NCBI RefSeq assembly: GCF_014203355.1
Contig: NZ_JACHIR010000001.1
Span: 7,690,038-7,754,037, forward strand
Length of the DNA: 64,000 bases
Source: Kutzneria kofuensis
GTDB lineage: Bacteria > Actinomycetota > Actinomycetes > Mycobacteriales > Pseudonocardiaceae
Reading direction: 5' to 3'
Part shown: in pieces, positions 1 through 8,104 of the stretch
Layout of the letters: each line of letters begins with the position of its first letter
Position numbering within the stretch: position 1 is the first letter of the stretch
The notes under the pieces: model-generated
The model's database searches: none
What the model was told of the DNA's origin: nothing
What the model saw: only the letters and a program-made list of their open reading frames with translations
Translations under genes and position numbers: made by a program

Positions 1-2
1 TG

Positions 3-740
3 ATGGATTCGTCGCTGTGGGACGCGACGGTCGAGCTGCTGGGCGGGGAGTACCGGTGTGTCGTGCCGACGCTGCCGCTGGGGGCGCACCGGATTCCGGT
101 GACGGGGGACCTTTCGCTGCCGGCGATTGCCGGGTTGGTGCGGGAGTTGTTGGTGCGGCTGGATCTGCGTGACGTCACCTTGGTCGGCAACGACACCGGC
201 GGCGCGTTGGCGCAGCTGTTGGCGCAGGACGAGCGGGTGGCCCGGATCGTGCTGGCCTCGTGCGACGCGTTCGACAACTTCCCGCCGGGGTTGACCGGGA
301 AGACGTTGGTGTCGCTGGGGAAGCTGTCGCCGGGGCTGTTCGGGGCGTTCATGCAGCAGATGCGGGTCCGGCTGGTGCGGCGGCTGCCGATCTCGTTCGG
401 GTGGCTGACCAAACGGGGCGACGCCGTGGTGCGGGAGTGGATCCGGCCGGTGCTCGGTCGGCCCGAGATCCGGCGGGACGCCGTGCGAATGCTGCGTTCC
501 CTTGGCGGCTTCCGCGTGGAGCTGGAGCAGGCGTCGGCGGCGATGGCTCGGTTCGACGGGCCGGCGGTCGTCGTGTGGGCGGCCGAGGACCGGGTGATGC
601 CGGTCGAGCACGGCCGGCGGCTGGCGGAGTTGTTGCCGCGTGGAAAGTTGGTGGAGGTTGCGGACAGCTACACGCTGATCCCGCTGGACCGGCCGGCGGA
701 GATGGCGTCGGCGATCCGGCTGGTGTGCGACAGCCGTTGA
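3..740 (+). CDS. alpha/beta hydrolase, 5' end outside window
   Basis: C-terminal ~245 residues of an alpha/beta-hydrolase-fold enzyme. The sequence opens inside the part that normally follows the oxyanion-hole motif, so the true start lies upstream of the window and the ATG at 3 is probably internal. The nucleophile elbow reads GNDTGG (residues ~60-65 here), so the nucleophile would be Asp as in haloalkane-dehalogenase-like members rather than Ser. The acid region VVWAAEDRVMP is present near residue 197. The place where the catalytic His normally sits reads ADSYTLIPLDRP, with no His. Several actinobacterial relatives share this pattern, so the substrate and even activity are uncertain. It converges with the GH3 gene; a shared hairpin lies between them. 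Confidence 0.8.
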   Translation: MDSSLWDATVELLGGEYRCVVPTLPLGAHRIPVTGDLSLPAIAGLVRELLVRLDLRDVTLVGNDTGGALAQLLAQDERVARIVLASCDAFDNFPPGLTGKTLVSLGKLSPGLFGAFMQQMRVRLVRRLPISFGWLTKRGDAVVREWIRPVLGRPEIRRDAVRMLRSLGGFRVELEQASAAMARFDGPAVVVWAAEDRVMPVEHGRRLAELLPRGKLVEVADSYTLIPLDRPAEMASAIRLVCDSR

Positions 741-760
741 CCGTCTCCATCTTCGCACGT

Positions 761-791
761 GCCCACCGGCCAACGGGGAAGGCCGGTGGGC
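761..791. terminator. bidirectional hairpin terminator
   Basis: An 11-bp perfect stem (GCCCACCGGCC / GGCCGGTGGGC) with a 9-nt loop sits in the 59-bp gap between two convergent genes. There is no U-tract, which is usual for high-GC actinobacteria. It could serve both genes. Confidence 0.6.
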
Positions 792-799
792 AAGCATCC

Positions 800-3700
800 C
801 TACGGTTGAACCGGAATCGGGCTCGACACGGTCAGACCGCCGGACAGCGGCAGACTGCGCGACGAATCGCCGACGAGCACCTGGTAGTTGCCCGCGCCGG
901 CGACCCAGCCGTTCGAGGTCCACGACGCGAGGTCTCGAGCGGTCAGCGTGAAGGTGACGGTGGCGCTGGCGCCGGGATTGAGCGTCACCCGCTGGAAGCC
1001 CTTGAGCTGGTGCGGCGGCTCACCGGCGGAGCCTGGATCGCCGACGTAGAGCTGAGCGACCTCGGTGCCGGCCCGGCTGCCGGTGTTGGTGACCGTCGCC
1101 GTGACGGTCGAGCGGCCGTTCACCAGCGCCCCGACGGACAGGTTGCTGAACGAGAAGCTGGTGTACGACAGGCCGAATCCGAACGGGAACAGCGGCGTGA
1201 CGTTCTGGGCGTCGTACCAGCGGTACCCGACCTGAAGTCCCTCGGAGTACTGCACGGCCCCGTTCACGCCCGGCCACTGCGCCGGGGTGTTGGCCGGCAC
1301 CGCGGACAGCGAGGTCGGGAAGGTGATCGGCAGGTGCCCGGACGGGTTGACGTCGCCGAACAGCAGCGCGGCGATGGCCTGACCCCACACCTGGCCGTCG
1401 TAGAAGCCCTCGAACACGCCGGCGACCTGGTTCAGCCACGGCATCAGGATCGCGGCGTTGTTGTTGAGCACGACGATCGTGCGCGGATTGGCCGCCGCCA
1501 CGGCGGAGATCAGTGCGTCCTGATTGTTGGGCAGGTTCAGGGACGCGTTGTCGGCCTCCTCGTGCCCGTAGTTGTCGCTGGCGAACACGACCGCCACCGA
1601 CGACGACCGTGCCAGGGTGACGGCGGAAACCTGGTCCGTGCCGTCGTTGTAGGCGACCTGCACGTTCGTGTCCGCCAGCCGTTCCTGGATGCCGATGATC
1701 GGCGTGTACGTGCCGGCGCTGGTGACGGTGCCGCTGCCGCCGCCGATGGTCTGCGCGCCAGGGCCGCCGTCGACGCCGATCACCGCGATCGAACCGAGGT
1801 TGTTGACGTTCAAGGGAAGCACGCCGTTGTTCTTCAACAGCACCGTGCCCTCTTCGGTGCCGCGCAGCGCGACGGCGGTGTGCGCGGGCGTGGTGACGAT
1901 GGCGTTGCGTGAACCGGTCGGCGCCTTGTCGAACATGCCGAACCGGAACATCTGCGTCAGCACCCGTGACACCATCGTGTCCACAGTGGACTGCGCGACG
2001 CGGCCGTCCTGCACGGCCTGGATCAGGTAGTCGGCGTAGTAGTAGCCGCCGGGCATCTCCACGGTCAGGCCGGCGTTGGCCGACTCGACGGTGGAGTGGA
2101 TCGCACCCCAGTCCGAGGTGACGAACCCGGTGAAGCCGGCCTGCTGGTAGAGCGGCGTGTTCAGGATCGCCGGGTTCTGGCACGACGGCACGTTGTTCAC
2201 GTTGGCGTAGCCGCACATCACCGCGGCCGCGCCGCCCTGCTCGATCGACGTCTGGAACGCCGGCAGGTAGATCTCCTGCAGCGTCCGGGTGTCGACGTCG
2301 ACGGTGCCGGCGGGCTGCTCGATGTTGTACGCCGCCGCGTGCTTGACCTCGGCCATCACACCCTGGCTCTGGATGCCGGCGATGTCCGAGGCGCCCATCT
2401 GCCCGGACAGGTACGGGTCCTCGCCGAACGTCTCGAACGACCGGCCCCAGCGCGGGTCCCGGACGATGTTGATCGTCGGGCCGAGCGACACGTCGACGCC
2501 CTTGCCGGCGAACTCCTGCCCGACCGCGACGCCGTACTGCCGCTCGTAGTCGGTGTCGAAGGTCGCCGCGGACACCAGCCCGGACGGCATCTGGGTGACG
2601 CCGCCGAGCCCGTCGCCGACACCGGCCGGCCCGTCCTGGAAGTTGACGTCCGGGATACACAGCGCCGGAATGCCGTAGATCTTGCCGATGTAGTTCGGGT
2701 CGTTGGTTCCGTGCAGCATGGACACCTTCTGCTGCAACGACATCTGGCCCATCAGCTGCGCGACGCGGGTCGCCGTCGGCGCGGTGGTGTTCAGCCACGG
2801 GCAGTTGCCCGGCGCGGGCTGCGAAGGCGGCGGCGGGATGGTCGCGGTGACGCCGCCGACCGTGTAGACCTCGAACTCCCAGAGCGCGTAGCCGTACGCC
2901 GTCGCCCGGGCGGTGCCGTACATGCGGATGTACCGGCCAGTGCCGGATACGTTCAGCGTCTGCCGACCGGCAATGCCGGCGGTGGTGGCGGAGATGGGGT
3001 TCCAGGTGGATCCGTTGTCGGAGACCTGGATCTGGAACGCCGATGCGAAGGCGTTCTCCCAGCGCAGCACGACCTTGCAGACCGGCAGGCTCGCGCCGAG
3101 GTCCACCTGCAGCCACTGCGGATCGGCGTAGGCGCTGGACCAGCGGGTGACGCTGCTGCCGTCGACCGCGTACGGGGCGGAGTAGCTGGCGTCGTTGTCC
3201 TGCACCGACGACGCCGTCGCCGGATGGCCGAGTGCGGCGTTGTTGGCGCCGCAGTTGCCGTCACCGCCGGAGCCGCTGCCGCCGGTGTGGATCTCGAACT
3301 CCCACAGCGAATACCCGTAGCCGGTGCCGCGGGCGGTCCCGTACATGCGGACGTAGCGGCCGGTGCCGGCGACGGTCAGGGTTTGCGTGCCGCCGGCGCC
3401 GGCGGTCGTGGTGTAGATGGGGTTCCAGGTGGTTCCGTTGTCGGAGGTCTGGATCTGGAACGCCGATGCGAAGGCGGTTTCCCAGCGCAGCACGACCTGG
3501 CAAATGGTCACGCTGGAGCCGAGATCGACCTGCAGCCACTGCGGATCGGAGGCCGCGCTCGACCACCGCGTGCCGGGATCGCCGTCGACGGCCGCGGCGG
3601 CCGGGGTGCCGCCGTTCTCCGTCGAGGACGCGGAGGCCGGCCGGTCGAGGGCTGCGTTGGCGGTGCCGCAGGACGAGCCGCCGCCGCTGCCGGCGGTGCC

Positions 3701-4189
3701 GAAGACCTGGAACTCCCAGAGCGAATAGCCGTAGCCCGTGCCTCGGGCGGTGCCGAGCATCCGCACGTAACGGCCGGTCCCGGTGACGTTCAGGGTCTGT
3801 GTGCCGCCGGTGCCGGTGGTGGTGCTGTAGATGGGGTTCCAGGTGGTTCCGTTGTCCGAGGTCTGGATCTGGAACGCGGAGGCGTAGGCGGCTTCCCATT
3901 GCAGGACGACCTGGGTGATCGACGCCGTCGCGCCGAGGTCGACCTGCAGCCACTGGGGATCCGACGCCGCGCTGGACCAGCGGGTGCCGGTGTTGCCGTC
4001 GACTGCGGCCGAGGCGGGCGTGCCGGCGTTCTCGGTGGACGACGCCGAGGCCGCCTTGCCCTGGGAGAGCAGGGACGCCGCCGCGTTCGCCGTGGCCGCG
4101 CCGCCGAACAGGGCCAGCACGAGCGAGGCGGTCAGGGCCAGCAGGAGTAGGGGAGAGCGCTCTCCGAAACGGACTCTTCGGTGCCGCAC
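800..4189 (-). CDS. secreted family 3 glycoside hydrolase with three discoidin/CBM32-like domains
   Basis: About 1129 aa. The start is the GTG at 4189 because AAGGAG (4195-4200) lies 5 nt before it and the product then opens with RHRRVRFGERSP and a hydrophobic signal peptide ending near ATANA. Upstream in-frame codons lack an RBS. Three consecutive F5/8-type C (CBM32-like) modules of ~125 residues follow, each with the pattern ASASSTEN...RWSS...DPQWLQVDLG...GRYVRM...YGYSLWEFEV, separated by Gly/Ser linkers. Residues ~470-1129 form the GH3 barrel, alpha/beta sandwich and a C-terminal FnIII-like domain. The nucleophile is Asp693 in TSDWGAI. It probably cleaves beta-linked glucan or xylan oligosaccharides outside the cell while bound to insoluble polymer. 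A LacI-type palindrome lies 51 bp upstream, suggesting sugar-responsive repression. The exact substrate cannot be read from sequence. Confidence 0.9.
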   Translation of the reverse strand: MRHRRVRFGERSPLLLLALTASLVLALFGGAATANAAASLLSQGKAASASSTENAGTPASAAVDGNTGTRWSSAASDPQWLQVDLGATASITQVVLQWEAAYASAFQIQTSDNGTTWNPIYSTTTGTGGTQTLNVTGTGRYVRMLGTARGTGYGYSLWEFQVFGTAGSGGGSSCGTANAALDRPASASSTENGGTPAAAAVDGDPGTRWSSAASDPQWLQVDLGSSVTICQVVLRWETAFASAFQIQTSDNGTTWNPIYTTTAGAGGTQTLTVAGTGRYVRMYGTARGTGYGYSLWEFEIHTGGSGSGGDGNCGANNAALGHPATASSVQDNDASYSAPYAVDGSSVTRWSSAYADPQWLQVDLGASLPVCKVVLRWENAFASAFQIQVSDNGSTWNPISATTAGIAGRQTLNVSGTGRYIRMYGTARATAYGYALWEFEVYTVGGVTATIPPPPSQPAPGNCPWLNTTAPTATRVAQLMGQMSLQQKVSMLHGTNDPNYIGKIYGIPALCIPDVNFQDGPAGVGDGLGGVTQMPSGLVSAATFDTDYERQYGVAVGQEFAGKGVDVSLGPTINIVRDPRWGRSFETFGEDPYLSGQMGASDIAGIQSQGVMAEVKHAAAYNIEQPAGTVDVDTRTLQEIYLPAFQTSIEQGGAAAVMCGYANVNNVPSCQNPAILNTPLYQQAGFTGFVTSDWGAIHSTVESANAGLTVEMPGGYYYADYLIQAVQDGRVAQSTVDTMVSRVLTQMFRFGMFDKAPTGSRNAIVTTPAHTAVALRGTEEGTVLLKNNGVLPLNVNNLGSIAVIGVDGGPGAQTIGGGSGTVTSAGTYTPIIGIQERLADTNVQVAYNDGTDQVSAVTLARSSSVAVVFASDNYGHEEADNASLNLPNNQDALISAVAAANPRTIVVLNNNAAILMPWLNQVAGVFEGFYDGQVWGQAIAALLFGDVNPSGHLPITFPTSLSAVPANTPAQWPGVNGAVQYSEGLQVGYRWYDAQNVTPLFPFGFGLSYTSFSFSNLSVGALVNGRSTVTATVTNTGSRAGTEVAQLYVGDPGSAGEPPHQLKGFQRVTLNPGASATVTFTLTARDLASWTSNGWVAGAGNYQVLVGDSSRSLPLSGGLTVSSPIPVQP
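2862..4065 (-). repeat. three tandem discoidin-domain repeats inside the GH3 gene
   Basis: Three ~400-bp units encode near-identical carbohydrate-binding modules. Strings such as GGTTCCAGGTGG, TCTGGATCTGGAACGC and CCACTG(G/C)GGATC recur at equivalent places in each unit, so similarity persists at DNA level. The first two modules (transcription order) are closer to each other than to the third, which carries an insert (QDNDASYSAPY). This suggests recent internal duplication. Confidence 0.8.
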
Positions 4190-4239
4190 GCGAGCTCCTT
4201 CGGGCGCAGGGACCTGGTGAAGCGCTCGACAGGGAGTGG

Positions 4240-4251
4240 GAGAGCGCTCTC
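4240..4251. promoter_or_regulatory. LacI-type operator upstream of the GH3 gene
   Basis: A perfect 12-nt palindrome GAGAGCGCTCTC, 51 bp upstream of the GTG start. The centre CGCTC/GAGCG is characteristic of LacI-family operators in actinobacteria. A second, longer copy (GGAGAGCGCTCTCC) lies inside the signal-peptide codons at 4152-4165. No lacI gene is in the window, so the repressor is encoded elsewhere. Confidence 0.6.
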
Positions 4252-4351
4252 TCGGGATCGTCCGCCACCGGTTCCGCGCTGTCAATGGGCCGGCTCGGTT
4301 CGCGTCTCGGCCGCCTCCCGTCGGCCTCCCGTCGGCATCGTCCGGTATTCG

Positions 4352-4365
4352 GAGACTGGAGTCTC
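4352..4365. promoter_or_regulatory. possible tetR autoregulatory site
   Basis: GAGACT-GG-AGTCTC, two 6-nt inverted arms around a 2-nt centre, 21 nt before the tetR ATG. Its AGTC-rich arms are not the same as the palindrome in front of the downstream SDR, so assignment to this TetR is tentative. Confidence 0.35.
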
Positions 4366-4385
4366 AGCATTGTTAGGGTTGCCGC

Positions 4386-4970
4386 ATGACCGAACCGATG
4401 GGGCCGCGCGAGCGGAAGAAGCTGGCGGCGATGGGGGCGCTGCGGGAGGCGGCGTTCGAACTGTTCGCCCGGCAGGGGTTCGAGCAGACGTCGGTGGACG
4501 ACATCGCGGCGCGAGCGGAGGTGTCGAGGGCGAGCTTCTTCCGGTACTTCAAGGCCAAGGAGGACGTCCTCAACTTCGACGACGAGCAGCGGCGGGCGGC
4601 GTTCGCGGAGGAACTGCGGGCCCGAGGGGGTGAACCGGTCCTGGCGGCGCTGAAGGCGGCGGTGAAGGCGCACGTGGCGGGCATGGACGAGCCGACGAGG
4701 GCCCGCACGGTCGAGTACGCGAGGCTGATGACGGGATCCCGAACCCTGCTCGGCCAGGCCTACGAGATCCGGAGCGAGTGGCTGCGGCTGGTGGAGACCC
4801 ATCTGAGGACCCGCCTGGCCGACCGCGAGGACGCGAACCTCACGGCGCCGCTGCTGGCGGAGCTCACGGTGAGCGTGCTGGAAACGGCCGTGCGGCTGGT
4901 CGCCGCCGACCCGGGGCAGGACTTCGACCGCATCGTCGACCACGGCTTCGACCTGATCGACTACGCCTGA
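4386..4970 (+). CDS. TetR-family transcriptional regulator
   Basis: 194 aa. The N-terminal helix-turn-helix runs from ~residue 8 to 55 (RERKKLAAMGALREAAFELFARQGFEQTSVDDIAARAEVSRASFFRYFKAKEDV), the standard TetR_N layout. The C-terminal ligand-binding half has no family-specific signature I can name. It is 41 bp upstream of, and codirectional with, an SDR gene whose promoter carries an 18-nt perfect palindrome. The simplest reading is that this protein represses the SDR gene and responds to its substrate. Confidence 0.9.
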   Translation: MTEPMGPRERKKLAAMGALREAAFELFARQGFEQTSVDDIAARAEVSRASFFRYFKAKEDVLNFDDEQRRAAFAEELRARGGEPVLAALKAAVKAHVAGMDEPTRARTVEYARLMTGSRTLLGQAYEIRSEWLRLVETHLRTRLADREDANLTAPLLAELTVSVLETAVRLVAADPGQDFDRIVDHGFDLIDYA

Positions 4971-4977
4971 GATTTGC

Positions 4978-4995
4978 GCTGGAGTGCACTCCAGC
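4978..4995. promoter_or_regulatory. 18-bp palindromic operator in the SDR promoter
   Basis: GCTGGAGTG/CACTCCAGC is a perfect 18-nt palindrome. It lies between a weak -35 (TTGCGC, 4974-4979) and a -10 (TAGCGT, 4999-5004), with the SDR ATG at 5012. A repressor bound here would block the promoter; the TetR encoded just upstream is the obvious candidate. Confidence 0.6.
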
Positions 4996-5011
4996 TTCTA
5001 GCGTCGAGGGC

Positions 5012-5977
5012 ATGACAACGACCGCACAGCACAAGATCGGCACGGGCTTCGACGCCAAGAGCACCGCGGCCGACGTCCTCGCCGGCATCGACCTGACCGG
5101 CAAGCTCGCCCTGGTCACCGGCGGCTACTCGGGCATCGGCATCGAGACCACCCGTGCCCTGGTCGACGCCGGCGCGCACGTGGTCGTGCCGGCCCGCCGC
5201 CGGGCCACCGCCGAGGAGGCGCTGGCCGGCATCGACAACGTCGAGATCGACGAGCTGGACCTGGCCGACCTGGACAGCGTCCGCGCCTTCGCCGAGCGCT
5301 TCCTGGCCACCGGCCGCCAACTCGACCTCGTGATCAACAACGCCGGCATCATGGCCTGCCCGGAGACCCGCGTCGGTCCCGGCTGGGAGGCCCAGTTCGG
5401 CACCAACCACCTCGGCCACTTCGCCCTGGTCAACCGGCTCTGGCCGGCGATCGCGGACGGCGCCCGGGTGGTCGTGCTGTCCTCGCGCGGCCACTTCTTC
5501 TCGCCGATCCGCTGGGACGACGTCCAGTTCGAGCACGGCTACGACAAGTGGCAGGCCTACGGCCAGGCCAAGACCGCGAACGTCCTGTTCGCCGTCAAGC
5601 TGAACGAACTCGGCGCCGCCAAGAACGTGCACGCGTTCGCGCTGCACCCGGGCGGCATCTGGACGCCGCTGCAGCGGCACCTGTCGCGCGAGGAGATGAT
5701 CGAGCGCGGCTGGATCGACGAGGACGGCAACCAGCTCGTCGAGTTCAAGACCCCGCAGCAGGGTGCTGCGACCACCGTGTTCGCCGCGACCTCGCCGCAG
5801 CTGGCCGGCATGGGCGGCGTGTACCTGGAGGACTGCGACCTCGCCGAGCTCATCCCGGCGGACGCCGATCCGGCCACGACCTGGTCCGGTGTGAAGGCGT
5901 ACGCGATCGACCCGGAGCAGGCCGACCGGCTGTGGACCCTGTCCGCGGAACTGACCGGCGTGAACGCGTTCGCCTGA
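5012..5977 (+). CDS. short-chain dehydrogenase/reductase
   Basis: 321 aa, somewhat longer than a classical SDR. The cofactor motif TGGYSGIG occurs at ~residues 36-43, NNAGI at ~109-113, the catalytic Ser region VVLSSRGH near 150 and Y-x-x-x-K (YGQAKTAN) near 190. The N-terminal ~28-residue extension and the C-terminal region resemble retinol-dehydrogenase/WW-domain-oxidoreductase-like SDRs common in actinobacteria. NAD(P)-dependent oxidation or reduction of an unknown alcohol or carbonyl is expected. The ATG at 5012 sits 8 nt after a TAGCGT -10 box, so the mRNA may be leaderless, although GAGGG also precedes the start. Confidence 0.9.
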   Translation: MTTTAQHKIGTGFDAKSTAADVLAGIDLTGKLALVTGGYSGIGIETTRALVDAGAHVVVPARRRATAEEALAGIDNVEIDELDLADLDSVRAFAERFLATGRQLDLVINNAGIMACPETRVGPGWEAQFGTNHLGHFALVNRLWPAIADGARVVVLSSRGHFFSPIRWDDVQFEHGYDKWQAYGQAKTANVLFAVKLNELGAAKNVHAFALHPGGIWTPLQRHLSREEMIERGWIDEDGNQLVEFKTPQQGAATTVFAATSPQLAGMGGVYLEDCDLAELIPADADPATTWSGVKAYAIDPEQADRLWTLSAELTGVNAFA

Positions 5978-5991
5978 AATACCATCGCGGC

Positions 5992-6486
5992 GTGGATGAT
6001 CTCTGCGCCGAATGCGGCTTCCGCTACGACCTCGACGACGCGACGGCCGCCGCCGGCGACATCCGGCGGCTGGCCGGTGAGGTCGCCGCCGTGCTCGGCA
6101 CGCCGGGCGACCTCGCCACGCGCCGCCGGCCGGAGTTGTGGTCGCCGCTGGAGTACGCCTGCCATCTCCGGGACGTGTTCCTCGTGCAGCGCGAGCGGGT
6201 GCTGCAGGCGCGCCGGGACAACGGTTTCGTCTGTGTGACCATGGGCCGTGACGTCCGGGTCGAGCACGAGGGTTACGCGGAGCAGAATCCCGACGACGTC
6301 GCTCGACAGGTGACCGACGCCGCGCAGCTGTTCGGCAACGTGCTGGACCGGCTCGGCGACGACTGGGACAACGAGATGGTGTACTCGTGGCCGGAGCCGC
6401 ACCGGGCGTCGCTGCGCTGGGTGGCCGTGCACACCGTGCACGAGGCGCGGCACCATCTGCAGGACATGCGCGGCCAGTTGGCCTGA
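5992..6486 (+). CDS. DinB-like four-helix protein
   Basis: 164 aa, GTG start, 14 bp after the SDR stop, so probably cotranscribed. The N-terminus has a CAECGFRYD motif. The body matches DinB/mycothiol-transferase-like bundles: one His in EYACHLRDV (~residue 62) and two in VHTVHEARHHL (~150), which together form the usual metal site of this superfamily. Such proteins are often thiol- or metal-dependent transferases, but many have no known reaction. No link to the neighbouring SDR can be derived beyond the shared transcript. Confidence 0.75.
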   Translation: MDDLCAECGFRYDLDDATAAAGDIRRLAGEVAAVLGTPGDLATRRRPELWSPLEYACHLRDVFLVQRERVLQARRDNGFVCVTMGRDVRVEHEGYAEQNPDDVARQVTDAAQLFGNVLDRLGDDWDNEMVYSWPEPHRASLRWVAVHTVHEARHHLQDMRGQLA

Positions 6487-6642
6487 CCGGAATTGGCCGG
6501 TCGACCGGATGTTCGCGGCGCTTCGACGGCGATCGCGGGCGTTCGGGCAGTGTCGTGGCCCCGATTCGGTCGGCCGCATTGTCCGGTCCGGTCGGCGGTC
6601 CTAACGTCACTGGTGGATACGCCACGACGATCCGCCAGGCCA

Positions 6643-6686
6643 GCTCCCTCCCGCGGCAGCTACCCCAGTCTGCCGCGAGGGGGAGC
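6643..6686 (+). other. strong 17-bp hairpin in a 377-bp intergenic stretch
   Basis: The region 6487-6863 contains no convincing gene. At 6643-6659 and 6670-6686 two 17-nt arms pair with only one mismatch and one G-T wobble around a 10-nt loop. The innermost seven pairs are GCGGCAG/CTGCCGC. It lies 157 bp after the DinB-like stop and 178 bp before the MFS start. It may be a terminator for the upstream genes or part of a structured leader; sequence alone does not decide. Confidence 0.5.
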
Positions 6687-6798
6687 TTCCCGTCTCTTGG
6701 ACGATCACTGGACGGAAGGAGTGACTTCCGGCCACTGATCGCCACAAAACCCGTCCGCGTGCCGGACACTGTGGGCAGCGCCGTCGCGACCACTGTTT

Positions 6799-6810
6799 GA
6801 GAGCGCTTCC
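6799..6810. promoter_or_regulatory. degenerate LacI-type operator upstream of the MFS-GH3 pair
   Basis: GAGAGCGCTTCC resembles the GAGAGCGCTCTC operators at 4240 and 53974, with one half-site degenerated. It lies 54 bp before the transporter start. Since the next two genes encode a sugar-type importer and a GH3 glycosidase, control by a LacI-family repressor is plausible. Confidence 0.4.
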
Positions 6811-6863
6811 ACCAATCTTGACCATATGGTAGAAATTGCTGCGTGCCCGGGCGACGCGCCGCC

Positions 6864-8087
6864 ATGACCACTGCCGAACCGGCCGCGCCGCGGCCGGCGG
6901 CCGTGCGCGCCGCCACCACGGCCACCTACATCGCTTTCGCCGGCTGCGGCGTGCTCCTGTCCAGCTGGCTCGCCCGCATTCCGCAGATCCGGGACGACCT
7001 CCGCCTCGACACCGGCCAGCTGGGCGCGATCCTGCTCGCCGGGGCGGCAGGCGCGCTGGTCTCCCGGCCGTTCTCCGGACGGGTGGTGAACCGGCTCGGC
7101 CAACGCCGCACGGTCGCGTGGATGTCCGCCGCATCGAGCGTCGCGCTGGTCATGATCGGTCTCAGCGATCGGTTGGGCGTCCCGTTGCTGGTCGCCGGTC
7201 TGCTGCTGTTCGGCTTCTTCAGCTCGTCCTGGGACGTCGCGATGAACATCCAGGGCACGGTGGTGGAGCGGCGGCTCGGCCGGTCGATCATGCCGCGGTT
7301 CCACGCCGGCTACAGCATCGGCACCGTGGCGGGCGCGCTGCTGGGCGCGGCCATGGTGCAGCTGGACGTGCCCGTAGCCGTGCACCTGACGCTCGTGGCG
7401 ATCGCGATGGCGGCGGTGCTGCCCTACGCCGTGGGCGGCTTCCTGCCCGACGAGCTTCCGTCCACATCGGACAATCCGAGGCCGCACCGCACCCTGCGCT
7501 ACTGGCTCGAGCCTCGCACGCTGATGATCGGCGTGTTCGTGCTGGCCGCCGGCTTCAGCGAGGGCGCCGGCAACGACTGGACGGGTGTCAGCCTCGTCGA
7601 CGGCTACCACACCCCGCCCGCGCTCGGCACGGTCGCGTACGCGACGTTCCTGGCCGCGATGACGGCCACCCGGTGGTTCGGGCCGCGGCTGCTGGACACC
7701 TTCGGCCGCGTGATCGTGCTGAGAATCCAGGGCGGCATCGCCGTCACCGGCCTTCTGCTCTTCATCTTCGCCCCGGCCGTTCCGCTAGCCTTCGTCGGGG
7801 CCGCCCTGTGGGGTGTCGGCGTTGCTTTCGGCTATCCGGTGGGCATGAGCGCGGCCGCGGACGACCCGGCGCACGCCGCCGGCCGGGTCACCGTGGCGTC
7901 CTCGGTCGCGAAGATCGCCGGCTTCGCCGGGCCGCCGCTGCTCGGCCTGCTGGGTGATCACGTGACGATCCTGCGCGCCCTGCTCGTGGTGGCCGCGCTG
8001 CAGGTGGTCGCGCTGTGCCTGGCGGCGGCCACCCGTCCGCTCGCGCCCGAAGCCCCGGACCGCCACCGGACCCTCGACAACCAGTGA
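6864..8087 (+). CDS. MFS transporter (YbjJ-like)
   Basis: 407 aa with about 12 hydrophobic segments. The ATG at 6864 (MTTAEPAAPRP) is preferred over an upstream in-frame GTG at 6843 because it gives a normal short cytoplasmic N-terminus. The stretch ERRLGRSIMPRFHAGYSIGTVAGALLGA is typical of the YbjJ-like subgroup. The gene ends 17 bp before a signal-less GH3 enzyme, so the pair probably imports an oligosaccharide or glycoside and hydrolyses it inside the cell. Substrate is inferred only from this neighbour. Confidence 0.85.
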   Translation: MTTAEPAAPRPAAVRAATTATYIAFAGCGVLLSSWLARIPQIRDDLRLDTGQLGAILLAGAAGALVSRPFSGRVVNRLGQRRTVAWMSAASSVALVMIGLSDRLGVPLLVAGLLLFGFFSSSWDVAMNIQGTVVERRLGRSIMPRFHAGYSIGTVAGALLGAAMVQLDVPVAVHLTLVAIAMAAVLPYAVGGFLPDELPSTSDNPRPHRTLRYWLEPRTLMIGVFVLAAGFSEGAGNDWTGVSLVDGYHTPPALGTVAYATFLAAMTATRWFGPRLLDTFGRVIVLRIQGGIAVTGLLLFIFAPAVPLAFVGAALWGVGVAFGYPVGMSAAADDPAHAAGRVTVASSVAKIAGFAGPPLLGLLGDHVTILRALLVVAALQVVALCLAAATRPLAPEAPDRHRTLDNQ

Positions 8088-8104
8088 AGACAGGAGCAAC
8101 GCAG

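Noticed and set aside
1020-3116. Long Arg/Pro-rich open frames on either strand across the first GH3 gene (for example 1020-3116 and 2096-4150)
   Set aside because: They are off-frame readings of a high-GC gene; composition is Arg/Ala/Gly biased, no domain is recognisable, and the GH3 frame is unambiguous.
6720-6737. Five-codon uORF (GTG ACT TCC GGC CAC TGA) after GGAAGGA in the MFS leader
   Set aside because: The RBS directly abuts the GTG with no spacer, and five codons are easily found by chance.
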